A DNA stretch of 64,000 bases from Lancefieldella sp. Marseille-Q7238 (GTDB lineage Bacteria; Actinomycetota; Coriobacteriia; Coriobacteriales; Atopobiaceae), in NCBI RefSeq assembly GCF_949152215.1, contig NZ_OX424407.1, positions 1,306,530 through 1,370,529 of the forward strand, given 5' to 3'. Under the pieces are notes generated by a model. It was given only the letters and a program-made list of their open reading frames with translations. It searched no databases and was not told the origin of the DNA. The number at the start of each line of letters is the position of its first letter. Within the stretch, counting starts at the first letter, position 1. Below are positions 26,664 to 35,143 of this stretch, in pieces. Made by a program: the position numbers and the translations under genes.

Positions 26664-27605
26664 ATGGGAAAGCGTATTGTGATTGCTCTGGGCGGCAATG
26701 CTCTGGGCAAAAATCTGCCCGAGCAGATGATCGCGGTGAAGCATACGGCTAAGGCAATCGTTGACTTGATTGAACAGGGCAATGAGGTCGTCATTGCTCA
26801 TGGCAACGGTCCTCAGGTCGGCATGATCCAGGAGGCCATGACGCAGCTGACGCGTTTTGATCCCGAGAAGTACATTCCGTGTCCACTTTCCGTGTGCGTT
26901 GCCATGAGCCAGGGCTATATTGGCTACGACCTCCAGAACGCCCTTCGTGAAGAGATGCTTAACCGCGGTATCAATAAGAGCGCTGCTACCGTACTGACTC
27001 AGGTTGAGGTCGATGGCAATGACCCGGCGTTTAAGAATCCCACCAAACCTATCGGATCGTTCATGACCAAGGAAGAGGCCGACAAGATGGTCGCTGAGCG
27101 TGGCTATGACGTCGTCGAAGACGCGGGGCGCGGATACCGTCGCGTAGTAGCGTCGCCTCAACCTGTTTCAATCGTTGAGCTGGATACCATTCGTTCCCTC
27201 ATTGAGACCGGCAACGTTGTCATCGCGTGTGGGGGCGGTGGCATCCCCGTCTTTAAGACCGAGGGCAATCACCTTAAAGGCGCTGCTGCCGTTATCGACA
27301 AGGACTTTGCTGCCGCGCGCCTTGCCGAGCAGGTGAACGCCGATGCTCTGATTATCCTGACGGCCGTTGAGAAGGTCGCTATCCACTTTGGCACGCCCAA
27401 GCAGGAGGATCTTTCCGAGCTTACCGCAGAGACTGCCAAGGCCTACATTGAGGCGGGGGAATTTGCTCCCGGTTCCATGTTGCCAAAAGTTGAGGCGGCT
27501 TTACAGTTCGCGCAGTCCGGCGAGGGTCGTACATCTCTTATTACGCTGCTTGATAAAGCCGCTGACGGCATTGCCGGCAAGACCGGCACCGTGGTCCGCG
27601 GATAA
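26664..27605 (+). CDS. arcC: Carbamate kinase
   Basis: 313 residues from ATG 26664 (TTTTGGAGGGG upstream). The N-terminal RIVIALGGNAL, IAHGNGPQVG near residue 47, VVIACGGGGIPVF near 205, AVIDKDFAAARLAEQ and the C-terminal GSMLPKVEAA are standard. It converts carbamoyl phosphate and ADP to ATP, ammonia and carbon dioxide, the energy-yielding last step here. The E. coli cluster counterpart is YqeA; an arginine deiminase role is possible but no arc partners are seen. Confidence 0.93.
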   Translation: MGKRIVIALGGNALGKNLPEQMIAVKHTAKAIVDLIEQGNEVVIAHGNGPQVGMIQEAMTQLTRFDPEKYIPCPLSVCVAMSQGYIGYDLQNALREEMLNRGINKSAATVLTQVEVDGNDPAFKNPTKPIGSFMTKEEADKMVAERGYDVVEDAGRGYRRVVASPQPVSIVELDTIRSLIETGNVVIACGGGGIPVFKTEGNHLKGAAAVIDKDFAAARLAEQVNADALIILTAVEKVAIHFGTPKQEDLSELTAETAKAYIEAGEFAPGSMLPKVEAALQFAQSGEGRTSLITLLDKAADGIAGKTGTVVRG

Positions 27606-27723
27606 CGGGTAGCATAGGAGTTAGCTTGCGTTAATTTTTGCGTGAAGGTTTTAATGGCACGGAGCGATTTGTCTTATAGCTGACGTCTCTTTGCGCCTCA
27701 TAGGAATGAAAGGAGGTCATACT

Positions 27724-28389
27724 GTGACACGTATCGGGTGCATAGTCATGGCCTCCGGTGCGTCTCGGCGCTTTGGCTCGAACAAGCTTATGGCAGAGCT
27801 GGACGGTAAACCCCTTATCCGGCACGTCATTGAAACGGCTTTGGCTGCGGGTTTGGAGCCTATTGTAGTTACCGTTGACGACGCGTTTCACGCACCGGTA
27901 ATCGCGCTCTGCCGGCAGCTGCGCGTGCGTGTTGCTACACATGACGGTATGTTGCAAAGCGATACTGTCCGTCGCGGGATGCAGGAGGCAGACGTTGATG
28001 CGGCAGCTGGAAAACCGTGGTCGGGAGCGGTGTTTCTTCAGGGCGACCAGCCGCTTGTGAGCACTGCAAGTCTGAAGGCACTTCTCGCCAGCTTTGAGGC
28101 GCGCCCGGATATGGTTTCGCGTCTGGCATGGCACAAGACACCAGGAAGCCCCGTGGTATTTCCCGCTGTCTTGTTCGATGCCTTGCGCAAGGTCGCAGGA
28201 AATGCGGGAGGCTCGGGCGTGTTTGCAGAACATCCGGAGTATAAGGCGTCAGCCGTGCTTGTTGAGGCGGCGTGCGCTGAAGAGCTCATGGACGTTGATA
28301 CTCCTCTGGAGCTCGAGCGCCTTGCGCGGGCGATACGAATATCGGCATCTATAAGCGGTTTAACGACCGAGAGATTGGGAGTTGACTGA
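27724..28389 (+). CDS. MobA/MocA-like nucleotidyltransferase for molybdenum cofactor
   Basis: 221 residues from GTG 27724, 7 bases after AAAGGAGG. It carries the nucleotide-binding MASGASRRFGSNKL near residue 8, an aspartate in LQGDQPLVS near 105 and SPVVFP near 140. MocA-type enzymes add CMP (or GMP) to molybdopterin; the YgfJ member of this family lies in the E. coli selenium/purine cluster and serves the selenium-dependent hydroxylase. Its stop overlaps the hyuA start by one base. Confidence 0.85.
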   Translation: MTRIGCIVMASGASRRFGSNKLMAELDGKPLIRHVIETALAAGLEPIVVTVDDAFHAPVIALCRQLRVRVATHDGMLQSDTVRRGMQEADVDAAAGKPWSGAVFLQGDQPLVSTASLKALLASFEARPDMVSRLAWHKTPGSPVVFPAVLFDALRKVAGNAGGSGVFAEHPEYKASAVLVEAACAEELMDVDTPLELERLARAIRISASISGLTTERLGVD

Positions 28390-29744
28390 TGAACGTAATA
28401 AAGAATGGCTTTCTTGTGTTGCCCGAAGGCGTCTTTTGTGGAGACTTGGTACTGGATGGCGAGAAGATCGTCCAGGTGGGAGGTGCGTACGAGGCGAGCG
28501 CAGATGACACTGTTATCGATGTCACTGGCAAATACGTATTTCCGGGCTTCATCGATGCCCACACGCATATGCAGTGTTGGACGGGTATGGACTGGACAGC
28601 GGACAGCTTTGAGACGGGGACGCGCGCCGCTGCCTGCGGTGGGACCACCACGATTGTGGACTATGCCACGCAGGACAAGGGTATGACGCTGACCGAAGCG
28701 CTTGATGAGTGGCACCGGCGCGCCGACGGCACCTGCACCGCCAACTATGCGTTCCACATGGCCATTGCCGATTGGAACGATCAGGCCAAGGTTGATATGC
28801 AGGTTATGCGTGATGCCGGCGTTATGTCATTTAAGACCTACTTTGCCTACGATCATCTGCGCCTGGATGACGCCCAGACGCTTGAGGTGCTTGAGCGCAT
28901 CCGCGATGTTGACGGTGTTTTGTGCGTCCATTGTGAAAACGGTACCCTTGTCAACGAGATGCAGCGGCGGATGCTTGCGGCAGGCATTACCGGCCCCGAA
29001 GGTCATCCTATGAGCCGTCCGGCGGCCTGTGAGGCAGAGGCTATTTCTCGTCTGTGCTATCTTGCGGAGCTTGCCGATGCCCGTATCAACATCGTGCATC
29101 TGTCCAGTGCGCTTGGACTTGAAGCGGTTCGTGCGGCCAAGGCGCGCGGCAAGGTGAAGATGGACGTTGAGACCTGTCCGCAGTATCTGTTGCTGGATGA
29201 TTCGCGCTATCTTGAGAGTGACTTTGAGGGCGCCAAGTACGTTATGAGCCCGCCTTTGCGCAAGCCGCACGATATTGAGGCTCTGCGCCATGCCGTATGT
29301 GACGGCGAGATTGATACCATTGCTACCGATCACTGCAGCTTCAATCTTCACGGTCAAAAAGATCGCGGCATCGGCGACTTCACCCGCATTCCCAATGGCG
29401 GTCCCGGTGTAGAGCATCGGCCTGGGCTTATCATGACCTCGTTTGAGAACTGCTTGGGCGCTCAAGACTTTGCCCGTCTCATGAGTGAGGGACCCGCACG
29501 CGTCTTTGGCATGTATCCGCGCAAGGGTGTCCTGCGTGTTGGCTCCGATGCCGACGTGACGGTATGGGATCCAAACGTAGTGTGGACCATCAGCGAGAAG
29601 AACCAGCATCAAAACGTTGACTATACGCCATACGAGGGCTTTGAGATTCACGGACGTCCGGCATACGTTTTTGTCAACGGTGAGCTTGCGGTGGTCGACG
29701 GTGAGCCAACGGGCGCGAAGCCAGGCGCGTATGTCAAAAGGTAA
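28389..29744 (+). CDS. hyuA: D-hydantoinase/dihydropyrimidinase-family amidohydrolase
   Basis: 451 residues starting at ATG 28389 (TGATG coupling). The metal ligands are in order: GFIDAHTHMQ, a carbamylated Lys in MSFKTYFAY near residue 150, VHCENG, NIVHLSS and ATDHCSF. The family opens cyclic ureides such as hydantoins and dihydropyrimidines. In the selenium/purine clusters HyuA would open a purine-derived ring. The genus-typical metal site is complete, so the enzyme should be active. Confidence 0.92.
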   Translation: MNVIKNGFLVLPEGVFCGDLVLDGEKIVQVGGAYEASADDTVIDVTGKYVFPGFIDAHTHMQCWTGMDWTADSFETGTRAAACGGTTTIVDYATQDKGMTLTEALDEWHRRADGTCTANYAFHMAIADWNDQAKVDMQVMRDAGVMSFKTYFAYDHLRLDDAQTLEVLERIRDVDGVLCVHCENGTLVNEMQRRMLAAGITGPEGHPMSRPAACEAEAISRLCYLAELADARINIVHLSSALGLEAVRAAKARGKVKMDVETCPQYLLLDDSRYLESDFEGAKYVMSPPLRKPHDIEALRHAVCDGEIDTIATDHCSFNLHGQKDRGIGDFTRIPNGGPGVEHRPGLIMTSFENCLGAQDFARLMSEGPARVFGMYPRKGVLRVGSDADVTVWDPNVVWTISEKNQHQNVDYTPYEGFEIHGRPAYVFVNGELAVVDGEPTGAKPGAYVKR

Positions 29745-29759
29745 AGGGCGGCATGACGC

Positions 29760-30200
29760 ATGATGATTCGTACGATGAGCATAGATGACTATGACGCAGT
29801 ATATGACCTTTGGATGTCTTGTAAAAACATGGGCTTCAATAACCTGGACGACTCCCGGAAGGGGATAGAGCGCTTTTTGCTCCGGAATCCGACCACCGTT
29901 TTTGTAGCGGAAGAGACTGGGGTTCTTAAAGGCGTTGTCCTTGCAGGTCATGATGGGCGAAGAGGCTACATTTATCATATGGCCGTTGCCAAGGCATACC
30001 GGCGGCAGGGGATTGCAGCGGAGTTATTGGAACATACGCTCAAGGCTCTGGAGAAGGAAGGTATATACAAAGTGGCTCTGCTCGTCTTTAACCGCAATGA
30101 GGTTGGCAATGCCTTTTGGGAAAAGCAGGGATTTACTGTTAGGGAAGATATCACCTACAGAAACAAGGCTCTTGCGGAGTTCATCAGGACTGATACTTGA
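29760..30200 (+). CDS. GNAT-family N-acetyltransferase
   Basis: 146 residues from ATG 29760 or 29763. The acetyl-CoA motif A is YHMAVAKAYRRQGIAAELL near residues 75-93, followed by ALLVFNRNEVGNAFWEKQGF, a standard motif B. Substrate unknown. It lies 15 bases after hyuA and before ridA, so it may belong to the purine arm and act on an amine intermediate, but this is only positional. Confidence 0.85.
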   Translation: MMIRTMSIDDYDAVYDLWMSCKNMGFNNLDDSRKGIERFLLRNPTTVFVAEETGVLKGVVLAGHDGRRGYIYHMAVAKAYRRQGIAAELLEHTLKALEKEGIYKVALLVFNRNEVGNAFWEKQGFTVREDITYRNKALAEFIRTDT

Positions 30201-30329
30201 GACAAGTGCAGGGGAGAACGATCCAAGGTGGCAATCCGAAGCAGTGATGTGGATCGCCGCATGGGATACAGTAGAGTTTGTACGTTGCCTAGACGCAGAC
30301 CGCGTTTGGGCTGAAAGAAGGAGAATTTT

Positions 30330-30710
30330 ATGGCAAAGAAAGCAATCGTTACCGACAAGGCACCTGCAGCAGTTGGACCTTATTCTGCAGCCATTTCTGC
30401 AAACGGATCCATTAACGTATCTGGTCAGCTTCCGGTTGACCCCGCAACTGGTGAGTTCGCCGGTGAGGACATTAAGGTCCAGACTCGCCAGAGCCTTACC
30501 AACATTCAAAACATCCTTGAGGCAGCCGGTGCTTCCATGGCTGACGTTGTTGAGACTACGGTTTTGCTTTCCGACATCAACGAGTTTGGCGCCATGAACG
30601 AGGTCTATGCCGAGTTCTTTGCTGAGCCCTATCCTGCACGCGCAGCATTCCAGGTAGTTGCTCTTCCAAAGGGCGCTAAAGTCGAGATCAAGGCCGTTGC
30701 CCGTATTTAG
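30330..30710 (+). CDS. ridA: RidA-family enamine/imine deaminase
   Basis: 126 residues from ATG 30330 (GAAGGAG upstream). VGPYSAAI, NVSGQLPVDP, and the active-site Arg in YPARAAFQV near residue 105 with the closing KVEIKAVA match active RidA. It hydrolyses 2-aminoacrylate and similar enamines, protecting PLP enzymes. The diaminopropionate ammonia-lyase at 22270 makes 2-aminoacrylate, giving it a clear local job. It ends the purine arm. Confidence 0.93.
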   Translation: MAKKAIVTDKAPAAVGPYSAAISANGSINVSGQLPVDPATGEFAGEDIKVQTRQSLTNIQNILEAAGASMADVVETTVLLSDINEFGAMNEVYAEFFAEPYPARAAFQVVALPKGAKVEIKAVARI

Positions 30711-30743
30711 GTTTGCGTTTCTATATCCGAACAATAGGGGATT

Positions 30744-30779
30744 TTTGGAGCGGGTTTCAGTGAGAAATTCCGCTCCAAA
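30744..30779. repeat. 10-bp inverted repeat after ridA
   Basis: TTTGGAGCGG (30744-30753) and CCGCTCCAAA (30770-30779) pair over a 16-base loop. No T-tract follows on either strand, so it may be a transcript-end hairpin rather than an intrinsic terminator. Confidence 0.5.
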
Positions 30780-30848
30780 GCTTATTCAAGGTTTTAGCCT
30801 GTTGAGCTCGAGCAACGCACGAAACATAAAGCCACCCGCTGGAACAGT

Positions 30849-30908
30849 GCTGCCAGAAATGCGCCAAGTTGGTGTCCGAGTTACCATACTTGGCGCATTT
30901 CCGGCAGC
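30849..30908. repeat. 60-base near-perfect hairpin
   Basis: The arms 30849-30869 and 30888-30908 are complementary over 21 bases with one mismatch, and the first and last bases of the loop (TGGT/ACCA) extend the stem. This is far longer than a usual terminator and lacks a T-tract. It could be a REP/MITE-like unit or a structured RNA. Confidence 0.7.
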
Positions 30909-30917
30909 TCTAGGCGG

Positions 30918-31011
30918 TATAATCGTGCTCGTAAGGTCTTCTCGCTTTACTTGCCGTGATCGTTGAAATTGCGTATCAACAGCTGTCTGCAAATCCGCAG
31001 GCAGTTTTTTT
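30918..31011 (+). ncRNA. Candidate small RNA of about 80 bases with own promoter and terminator
   Basis: A perfect TATAAT (30918-30923) is followed about 60 bases later by an intrinsic terminator: CTGTCTGC (30983-30990) pairs with GCAGGCAG (30997-31004), then seven T. No open reading frame of note lies between. The -35 element is unclear (TTGGCG at 30890 is 22 bases away). Not recognised as a known RNA family. Confidence 0.45.
30983..31011 (+). terminator. Strong intrinsic terminator
   Basis: An 8-bp stem with a 6-base loop and a TTTTTTT tail. It ends the candidate small RNA or any read-through from ridA. Confidence 0.85.
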
Positions 31012-31061
31012 GCTTTCGTGGTGGTTTTCTCGTAGCGTAGACAATTGGTACCAAATTGGAT

Positions 31062-31121
31062 GTTTAGTGGTGATTTGATTCACCACTAAACGCTCAAATT
31101 CCGGAAAAACCACCACTAAAC
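31062..31121. repeat. Three copies of GTTTAGTGGTG, two forming a perfect palindrome
   Basis: GTTTAGTGGTG at 31062-31072 is matched by its reverse complement at 31081-31091 (8-base spacer) and again at 31111-31121. Just before and after lie GTGGTTTTC and AAAACCACC, so the motif family is slightly larger. It lies in the gene-free stretch 30711-31187 before the accessory region and may be an operator cluster or a mobile repeat end. Confidence 0.7.
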
Positions 31122-31187
31122 CCGTCAAATGGGTCGTGTCCCGAAAAATGGTGTAAGAGAAGCACCCCAGTTTTGGCAAGTCCTTGT

Positions 31188-31556
31188 CTAGCTATCTCTT
31201 TCTTGATGTTGTATGTATTTGCATGCTTCAGAGCGGATCCATTTCTTACCAAATATGAATGCTATTAAGAGCGGAAAAACCAAAAGAGGTAGCACCAGGA
31301 TAGAACCGAACAGAGCCAGTCCTTTGTAGGTATGATTGCCTTCTGCAAATCCATTAACCGTATCCGCCAGCCAGAGAAACAGCGCTCCATCATTAATTTG
31401 AAATAGCGCAACGCACTCAATACCCAGCAAAAGGGAAAATATCAATGCTATTCTCAAGGATGCTTTCTTGGATATTTCTACTTTCTTTTCAAGGTTAATC
31501 GCTTTTGATTCCGGGATATCGCGGAACCATTTCTCTGCTCTTTCTTCTGGTGTCAT
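31188..31556 (-). CDS. Small membrane protein of unknown function
   Basis: 122 residues. The N-terminal 30 residues are polar and charged (RAEKWFRDIPESKAI); three hydrophobic segments follow at about 35-53, 58-70 and 80-103, and the C-terminus is basic. No family recognised. It stands alone on the minus strand at the edge of the accessory region. Confidence 0.55.
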   Translation of the reverse strand: MTPEERAEKWFRDIPESKAINLEKKVEISKKASLRIALIFSLLLGIECVALFQINDGALFLWLADTVNGFAEGNHTYKGLALFGSILVLPLLVFPLLIAFIFGKKWIRSEACKYIQHQERDS

Positions 31557-31619
31557 GTGCTGCTCCTGTTAATTTGCAGTACCTTTCATTGGCTTGATTA
31601 TAGAGTATATAGTCAGGTT

Positions 31620-32162
31620 TTAGCGCAATCTTTCCCATTCTTGCCTTGTTATGCAGGTAATATGTTCTGTTCTCAGTAACCCTTCGATTGCACAGGGAAC
31701 GTTATTTGTTGTGTGATGATAGGTAAAACCACATTTTTCTTGGGCTCGCTTAGACTTGTTGTTCCCGTCAAAATATCCGCACCAGAGTCGTTGGAGTCCC
31801 AAGTCTTCAAATCCATGTTGCATTATTTTACGAGTGGCTTCGGGAATGAGCCCTTGTCCCCAAAAAGGCACTCCTATCCAATAGCCAATTTCTCCCTCGG
31901 TATCAGAGATTCCAATATTGCTGGCAGATCCAATCATAAGTCCAATGCTACCGATCGGATGGCTGAGTTCTTTTAAAACTACCGCATACGTTTCTGGTGC
32001 AGAGAGTATGTTTTCGATTATCTCGCAACTGTTTTCGACACTGGTATGAGGACTCCATCCTGCAATGGGTCCAACGTCAGGATGACTGGCATATTGGAAT
32101 AAGTATTCTGCATCAGTCAATTCCCATGGACGAAGTATAAGCCGTTCTGTTTCAAAAATCAC
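31620..32162 (-). CDS. RimJ/RimL-type GNAT acetyltransferase
   Basis: 180 residues. It begins MIFETERLILRPWELTD, the usual start of RimJ-like acetyltransferases, has YWIGVPFWGQGLIPEAT as the acetyl-CoA motif near residue 95, and NNKSKRAQEKCGF as motif B. Members acetylate protein N termini, antibiotics or small amines. A decayed second copy of its first 95 residues lies at 37095-37379 in the same orientation, so the gene has been duplicated across the accessory region. Confidence 0.88.
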   Translation of the reverse strand: MIFETERLILRPWELTDAEYLFQYASHPDVGPIAGWSPHTSVENSCEIIENILSAPETYAVVLKELSHPIGSIGLMIGSASNIGISDTEGEIGYWIGVPFWGQGLIPEATRKIMQHGFEDLGLQRLWCGYFDGNNKSKRAQEKCGFTYHHTTNNVPCAIEGLLRTEHITCITRQEWERLR

Positions 32163-32392
32163 ACTGCGTCCTTAATTTTTCGGATGCCTCACCTTATCGG
32201 ATTTCTGACTATAACATTTTTGCTAGGGATATAGTGATGGGTATTCAATACAGCGTAAGGTTCTTAAAGAATTTAATGACCACTAGCTGATATTTTTAAG
32301 CCATTGACAGAATTGTCTGGTAATTGAAAATCAAATCATGGAATAATCTGAATAGCTATCCTTTTGTAATTTTATGGTTATGGGAGGTTAGT

Positions 32393-33073
32393 ATGGGAAA
32401 GCGAGTCCGCAGGCTGTCCGTCTTCCTTTTGGTGGCGGTGGCCGCCCTGTCCGTCCAAGTGGGCCTCCTCTGCCGCGTCTGCAAGGCCTCCGAGCCGAGC
32501 GAGGAGGTGGTCGCACGTATAAAGAAATTCTTTTCGATAATAGATGACGACGGGAAGGAGTTCCTGTTCCCTGAGGACGCTGCAAACCTCGACCTCAGCG
32601 ACATCACTGTCGGCAATGGGTACAAGAGGTACCGACTTGAGGGCGAGAGGCTTGAGGACTCCAACCTTGTCAACTACCCTATCTTCTCCGGAGGAAGGCC
32701 CTTTGCCATCTGTATCACCAAGTACAACGATAGCGGGGTGGAGGAGGTCGTCCAGGCAGGCTCGATCAGAAGCGAGCCCTACTACGGCGAGGACATCGAC
32801 TACTCGGACGTGACCATCGTCGTCGAGATGCGCAAAAGGCGCAGCTTCTACCTCATCTCGGGCCCGTACATCTGGCACTACGAGGGTGGGGCCCTCGTGT
32901 CAAAGGGGGAGACGGGCAGGGTCGGGCACGAGGACAGCAGGGAGGAGGTGCTGGCCCTGCTGGCCTCGCAGGGGGCCGAGATACGCCCCGACACGCTCAC
33001 CGAGCGCCTCCACGAGTTTGCCAGAGCTTGTTACTTTGAGCTTACAGAGGAGGACTGCGGGTCTTGTATATGA
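32393..33073 (+). CDS. Secreted free-standing copy of the protease N-terminal domain
   Basis: 226 residues from ATG 32393 (TGGGAGG upstream). A signal peptide (residues 1-30) precedes a domain that is clearly paralogous to residues 30-200 of the next gene product: FFSIIDDDGKEFLF, VGNGYKRYRLE, and PYIWHYEGGALVSKG align with FSLIDDDGMEFLF, VGRSYRFLRLE and IFVWHYENGTLVSK. The catalytic and repeat domains of the neighbour are missing. The base composition is markedly GC-rich compared with all neighbours. Function unknown; a role as partner or inhibitor of the protease is speculation. Confidence 0.65.
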   Translation: MGKRVRRLSVFLLVAVAALSVQVGLLCRVCKASEPSEEVVARIKKFFSIIDDDGKEFLFPEDAANLDLSDITVGNGYKRYRLEGERLEDSNLVNYPIFSGGRPFAICITKYNDSGVEEVVQAGSIRSEPYYGEDIDYSDVTIVVEMRKRRSFYLISGPYIWHYEGGALVSKGETGRVGHEDSREEVLALLASQGAEIRPDTLTERLHEFARACYFELTEEDCGSCI

Positions 33074-33121
33074 GATGACATCAAACCTTCTATCTTTGTC
33101 CAAGTCTTGGGAGGGGTTGTC

Positions 33122-35143
33122 ATGTTTAGAAAACTATCCAAAATCGCTTTCATCCTCATAGTAATAATTGTGATTTTTTCTGGTAAACAAGTTAAGACAG
33201 CCAATGCCTTGGAACTGCAGTCATATCCAAGCAAGAAGACGGTAGAGCATATATCCAAGTTGTTCTCCCTGATCGACGATGATGGAATGGAGTTTCTCTT
33301 CCATAAGCAAAAGGTAGATATTTCCGATGTCAGTGAGGTACAGGTCGGAAGAAGTTATAGGTTCCTCAGACTTGAGAATGATCATCTTTCCGACGTTGGA
33401 ATTGTCAAGTACCCCCTCTACCTCAACGGAAATGTTTTCGCCGTCTACACGGAATATTACGATGGGGAGACTCGGGGGTCTACCGCAATCTCGTCGATTA
33501 TCGATGAGTATTACTACGATGACGACCTTGACTACGCTGATATAGCCGTTGTTGCTGATGGTAAGGACAGCTATGTCGTCTCAGGAATCTTCGTTTGGCA
33601 TTACGAAAATGGAACACTCGTGTCGAAGATAAGGCGAGATGGGATTACCGACGCGAGGGAACGACAAATCGTCTCGTTGGTCGAGGAGGAGAGTGGACAG
33701 TATAGCTATGCTGGGAAGTCAAGTCCAGTCTCGCTCAATAACGTTACATCGAAAAACGTAAGAAGTCGTGTGATTAAGACGATCGACGTGTCGGTCGTTC
33801 CACAATACCAGTCTCCAACATGTTGAGCTGCTGCCATTTGTGCGGTAGGAAACTATATGACTGGACCATCAAACTGGACGCCCGATTCCCTTTCGATACA
33901 GGTTAAGGGGGAGATTACTGGAGGGTTTACAGAGGATTATATCAAGGGGCTGTTACTGTTTACATATCCTGGTTCTAATCAACAAATCTCCTCTACTAGC
34001 CTAGAGTATTCTCCAAGTGATGAAGAAATTGTAAACTGGATCGATCACAACACCCCCTTTATCCTAAGGCTGAAGGGTGGTTCAGAAGGGCATGCGATAA
34101 CAGCATGTGGGTATGTCTTCGAGACGGGTGTGTCAGCTGTTTATGCACAGGATTCAGCAAGTGGAAAACGTGAGATATTGCATAAAGATGATGAAGGAAG
34201 ATTTGGATACACATTTTGTGATAATGAAACTTATTTCTATTGGGAAAGAACAATTGTTCTTACGGGATGGCAAAAACCAGGCAACGGTGACAAATGGGTG
34301 TACTTCGACCGACATGGAAACTATGCGACAGGGTGGTTCGGTTTCGAAGATGAAACATACTACTTTTCCGAGTCAGGAGAGATGCAGACCGGTTGGGTTA
34401 AAATCAACGGTCTTTGGTTTTACTTCTCCATATCAGGAAAAATGCAGACAGGATAGGTTTCCGTCGATGGATATTGGTATTACCTCGACGATTCAGGCCG
34501 CCTCCTTCATTCCCAGTGGCTTTCATATAAGGGGGATTATTACTACCTGGACAGTAGTGGCAAGATGCGGACAGGGTGGCTTGTCTACAACGGTACATAC
34601 TATTACTTGGGTTCGGACGGGGTCATGCGGACGGGTTGGGTCAAGGATGGGGGTAATTGGTATTACATGAACTCCGACGGCTCTATACGGGTCGGATGGC
34701 TTGTAAAAGACGGCAGTTATTATTACCTTGACAGTAACGGAAGAATGAAAACAGGATGGTATCGCATTTCGGGAGACTGGCACTTCTTTAACTCTGATGG
34801 AACAATGGCTACCGGTTGGCTGGAGCGAGGAGGCTCTTGGTATTACTTAAGCTCAAGCGGAATAATGCAAACGGGATGGCTCAATAGTTCCGGTCATACC
34901 TTCTACCTTAACCAAGACGGCTCAATGCACACCGGATGGCTTTACTATGGCGGGAATAACTATTACCTGCGTTATGACAACAATAGACCAGTCTCAGGTG
35001 GTCCTACGGGTTCTATGATCTACTCACGAAAGGCTCGGATTGGAGGGGTCACCTACGAGTTTAATGCAAGAGGTGAGGCGTATAAGGCACTTCCGGGAAA
35101 CATTGTTCCTAAAGCATATAAGCCAATAGTTGAGGCTGCGTGA
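33122..35143 (+). pseudogene. Secreted papain-like (C39-type) protease with cell-wall-binding repeats, broken by two in-frame stops
   Basis: One continuous frame of 673 codons from ATG 33122 (GGGAGGGG upstream) is interrupted only by TGA at 33824 (codon 235) and TAG at 34454 (codon 445). The first stop directly follows the likely catalytic Cys: QSPTC-stop-AAA replaces the CWAA motif of C39-like peptidases. The catalytic His is in EGHAITACGY (codon 324). The second stop sits in MQTG-stop-VSVDG, where the other repeats have GW. From codon 375 there are about eleven 20-residue YYLDSSGKMRTGW-type repeats that bind choline or wall polymers. Both stops replace Trp. Confidence 0.8.

Noticed and set aside
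30744-31011. tRNA or other classical structured RNA in the gap after ridA
   Set aside because: No T-loop GTTCRA-type sequence or cloverleaf could be drawn, although hairpins abound.
31021-31187. CRISPR array from the repeated GTTTAGTGGTG unit
   Set aside because: Only three copies, in mixed orientation with unequal spacing, and no cas genes.
33824-33826. TGA as a selenocysteine codon in the protease gene
   Set aside because: The codon aligns with Trp of CWAA, no SECIS hairpin was evident, and a TAG interrupts the same gene.
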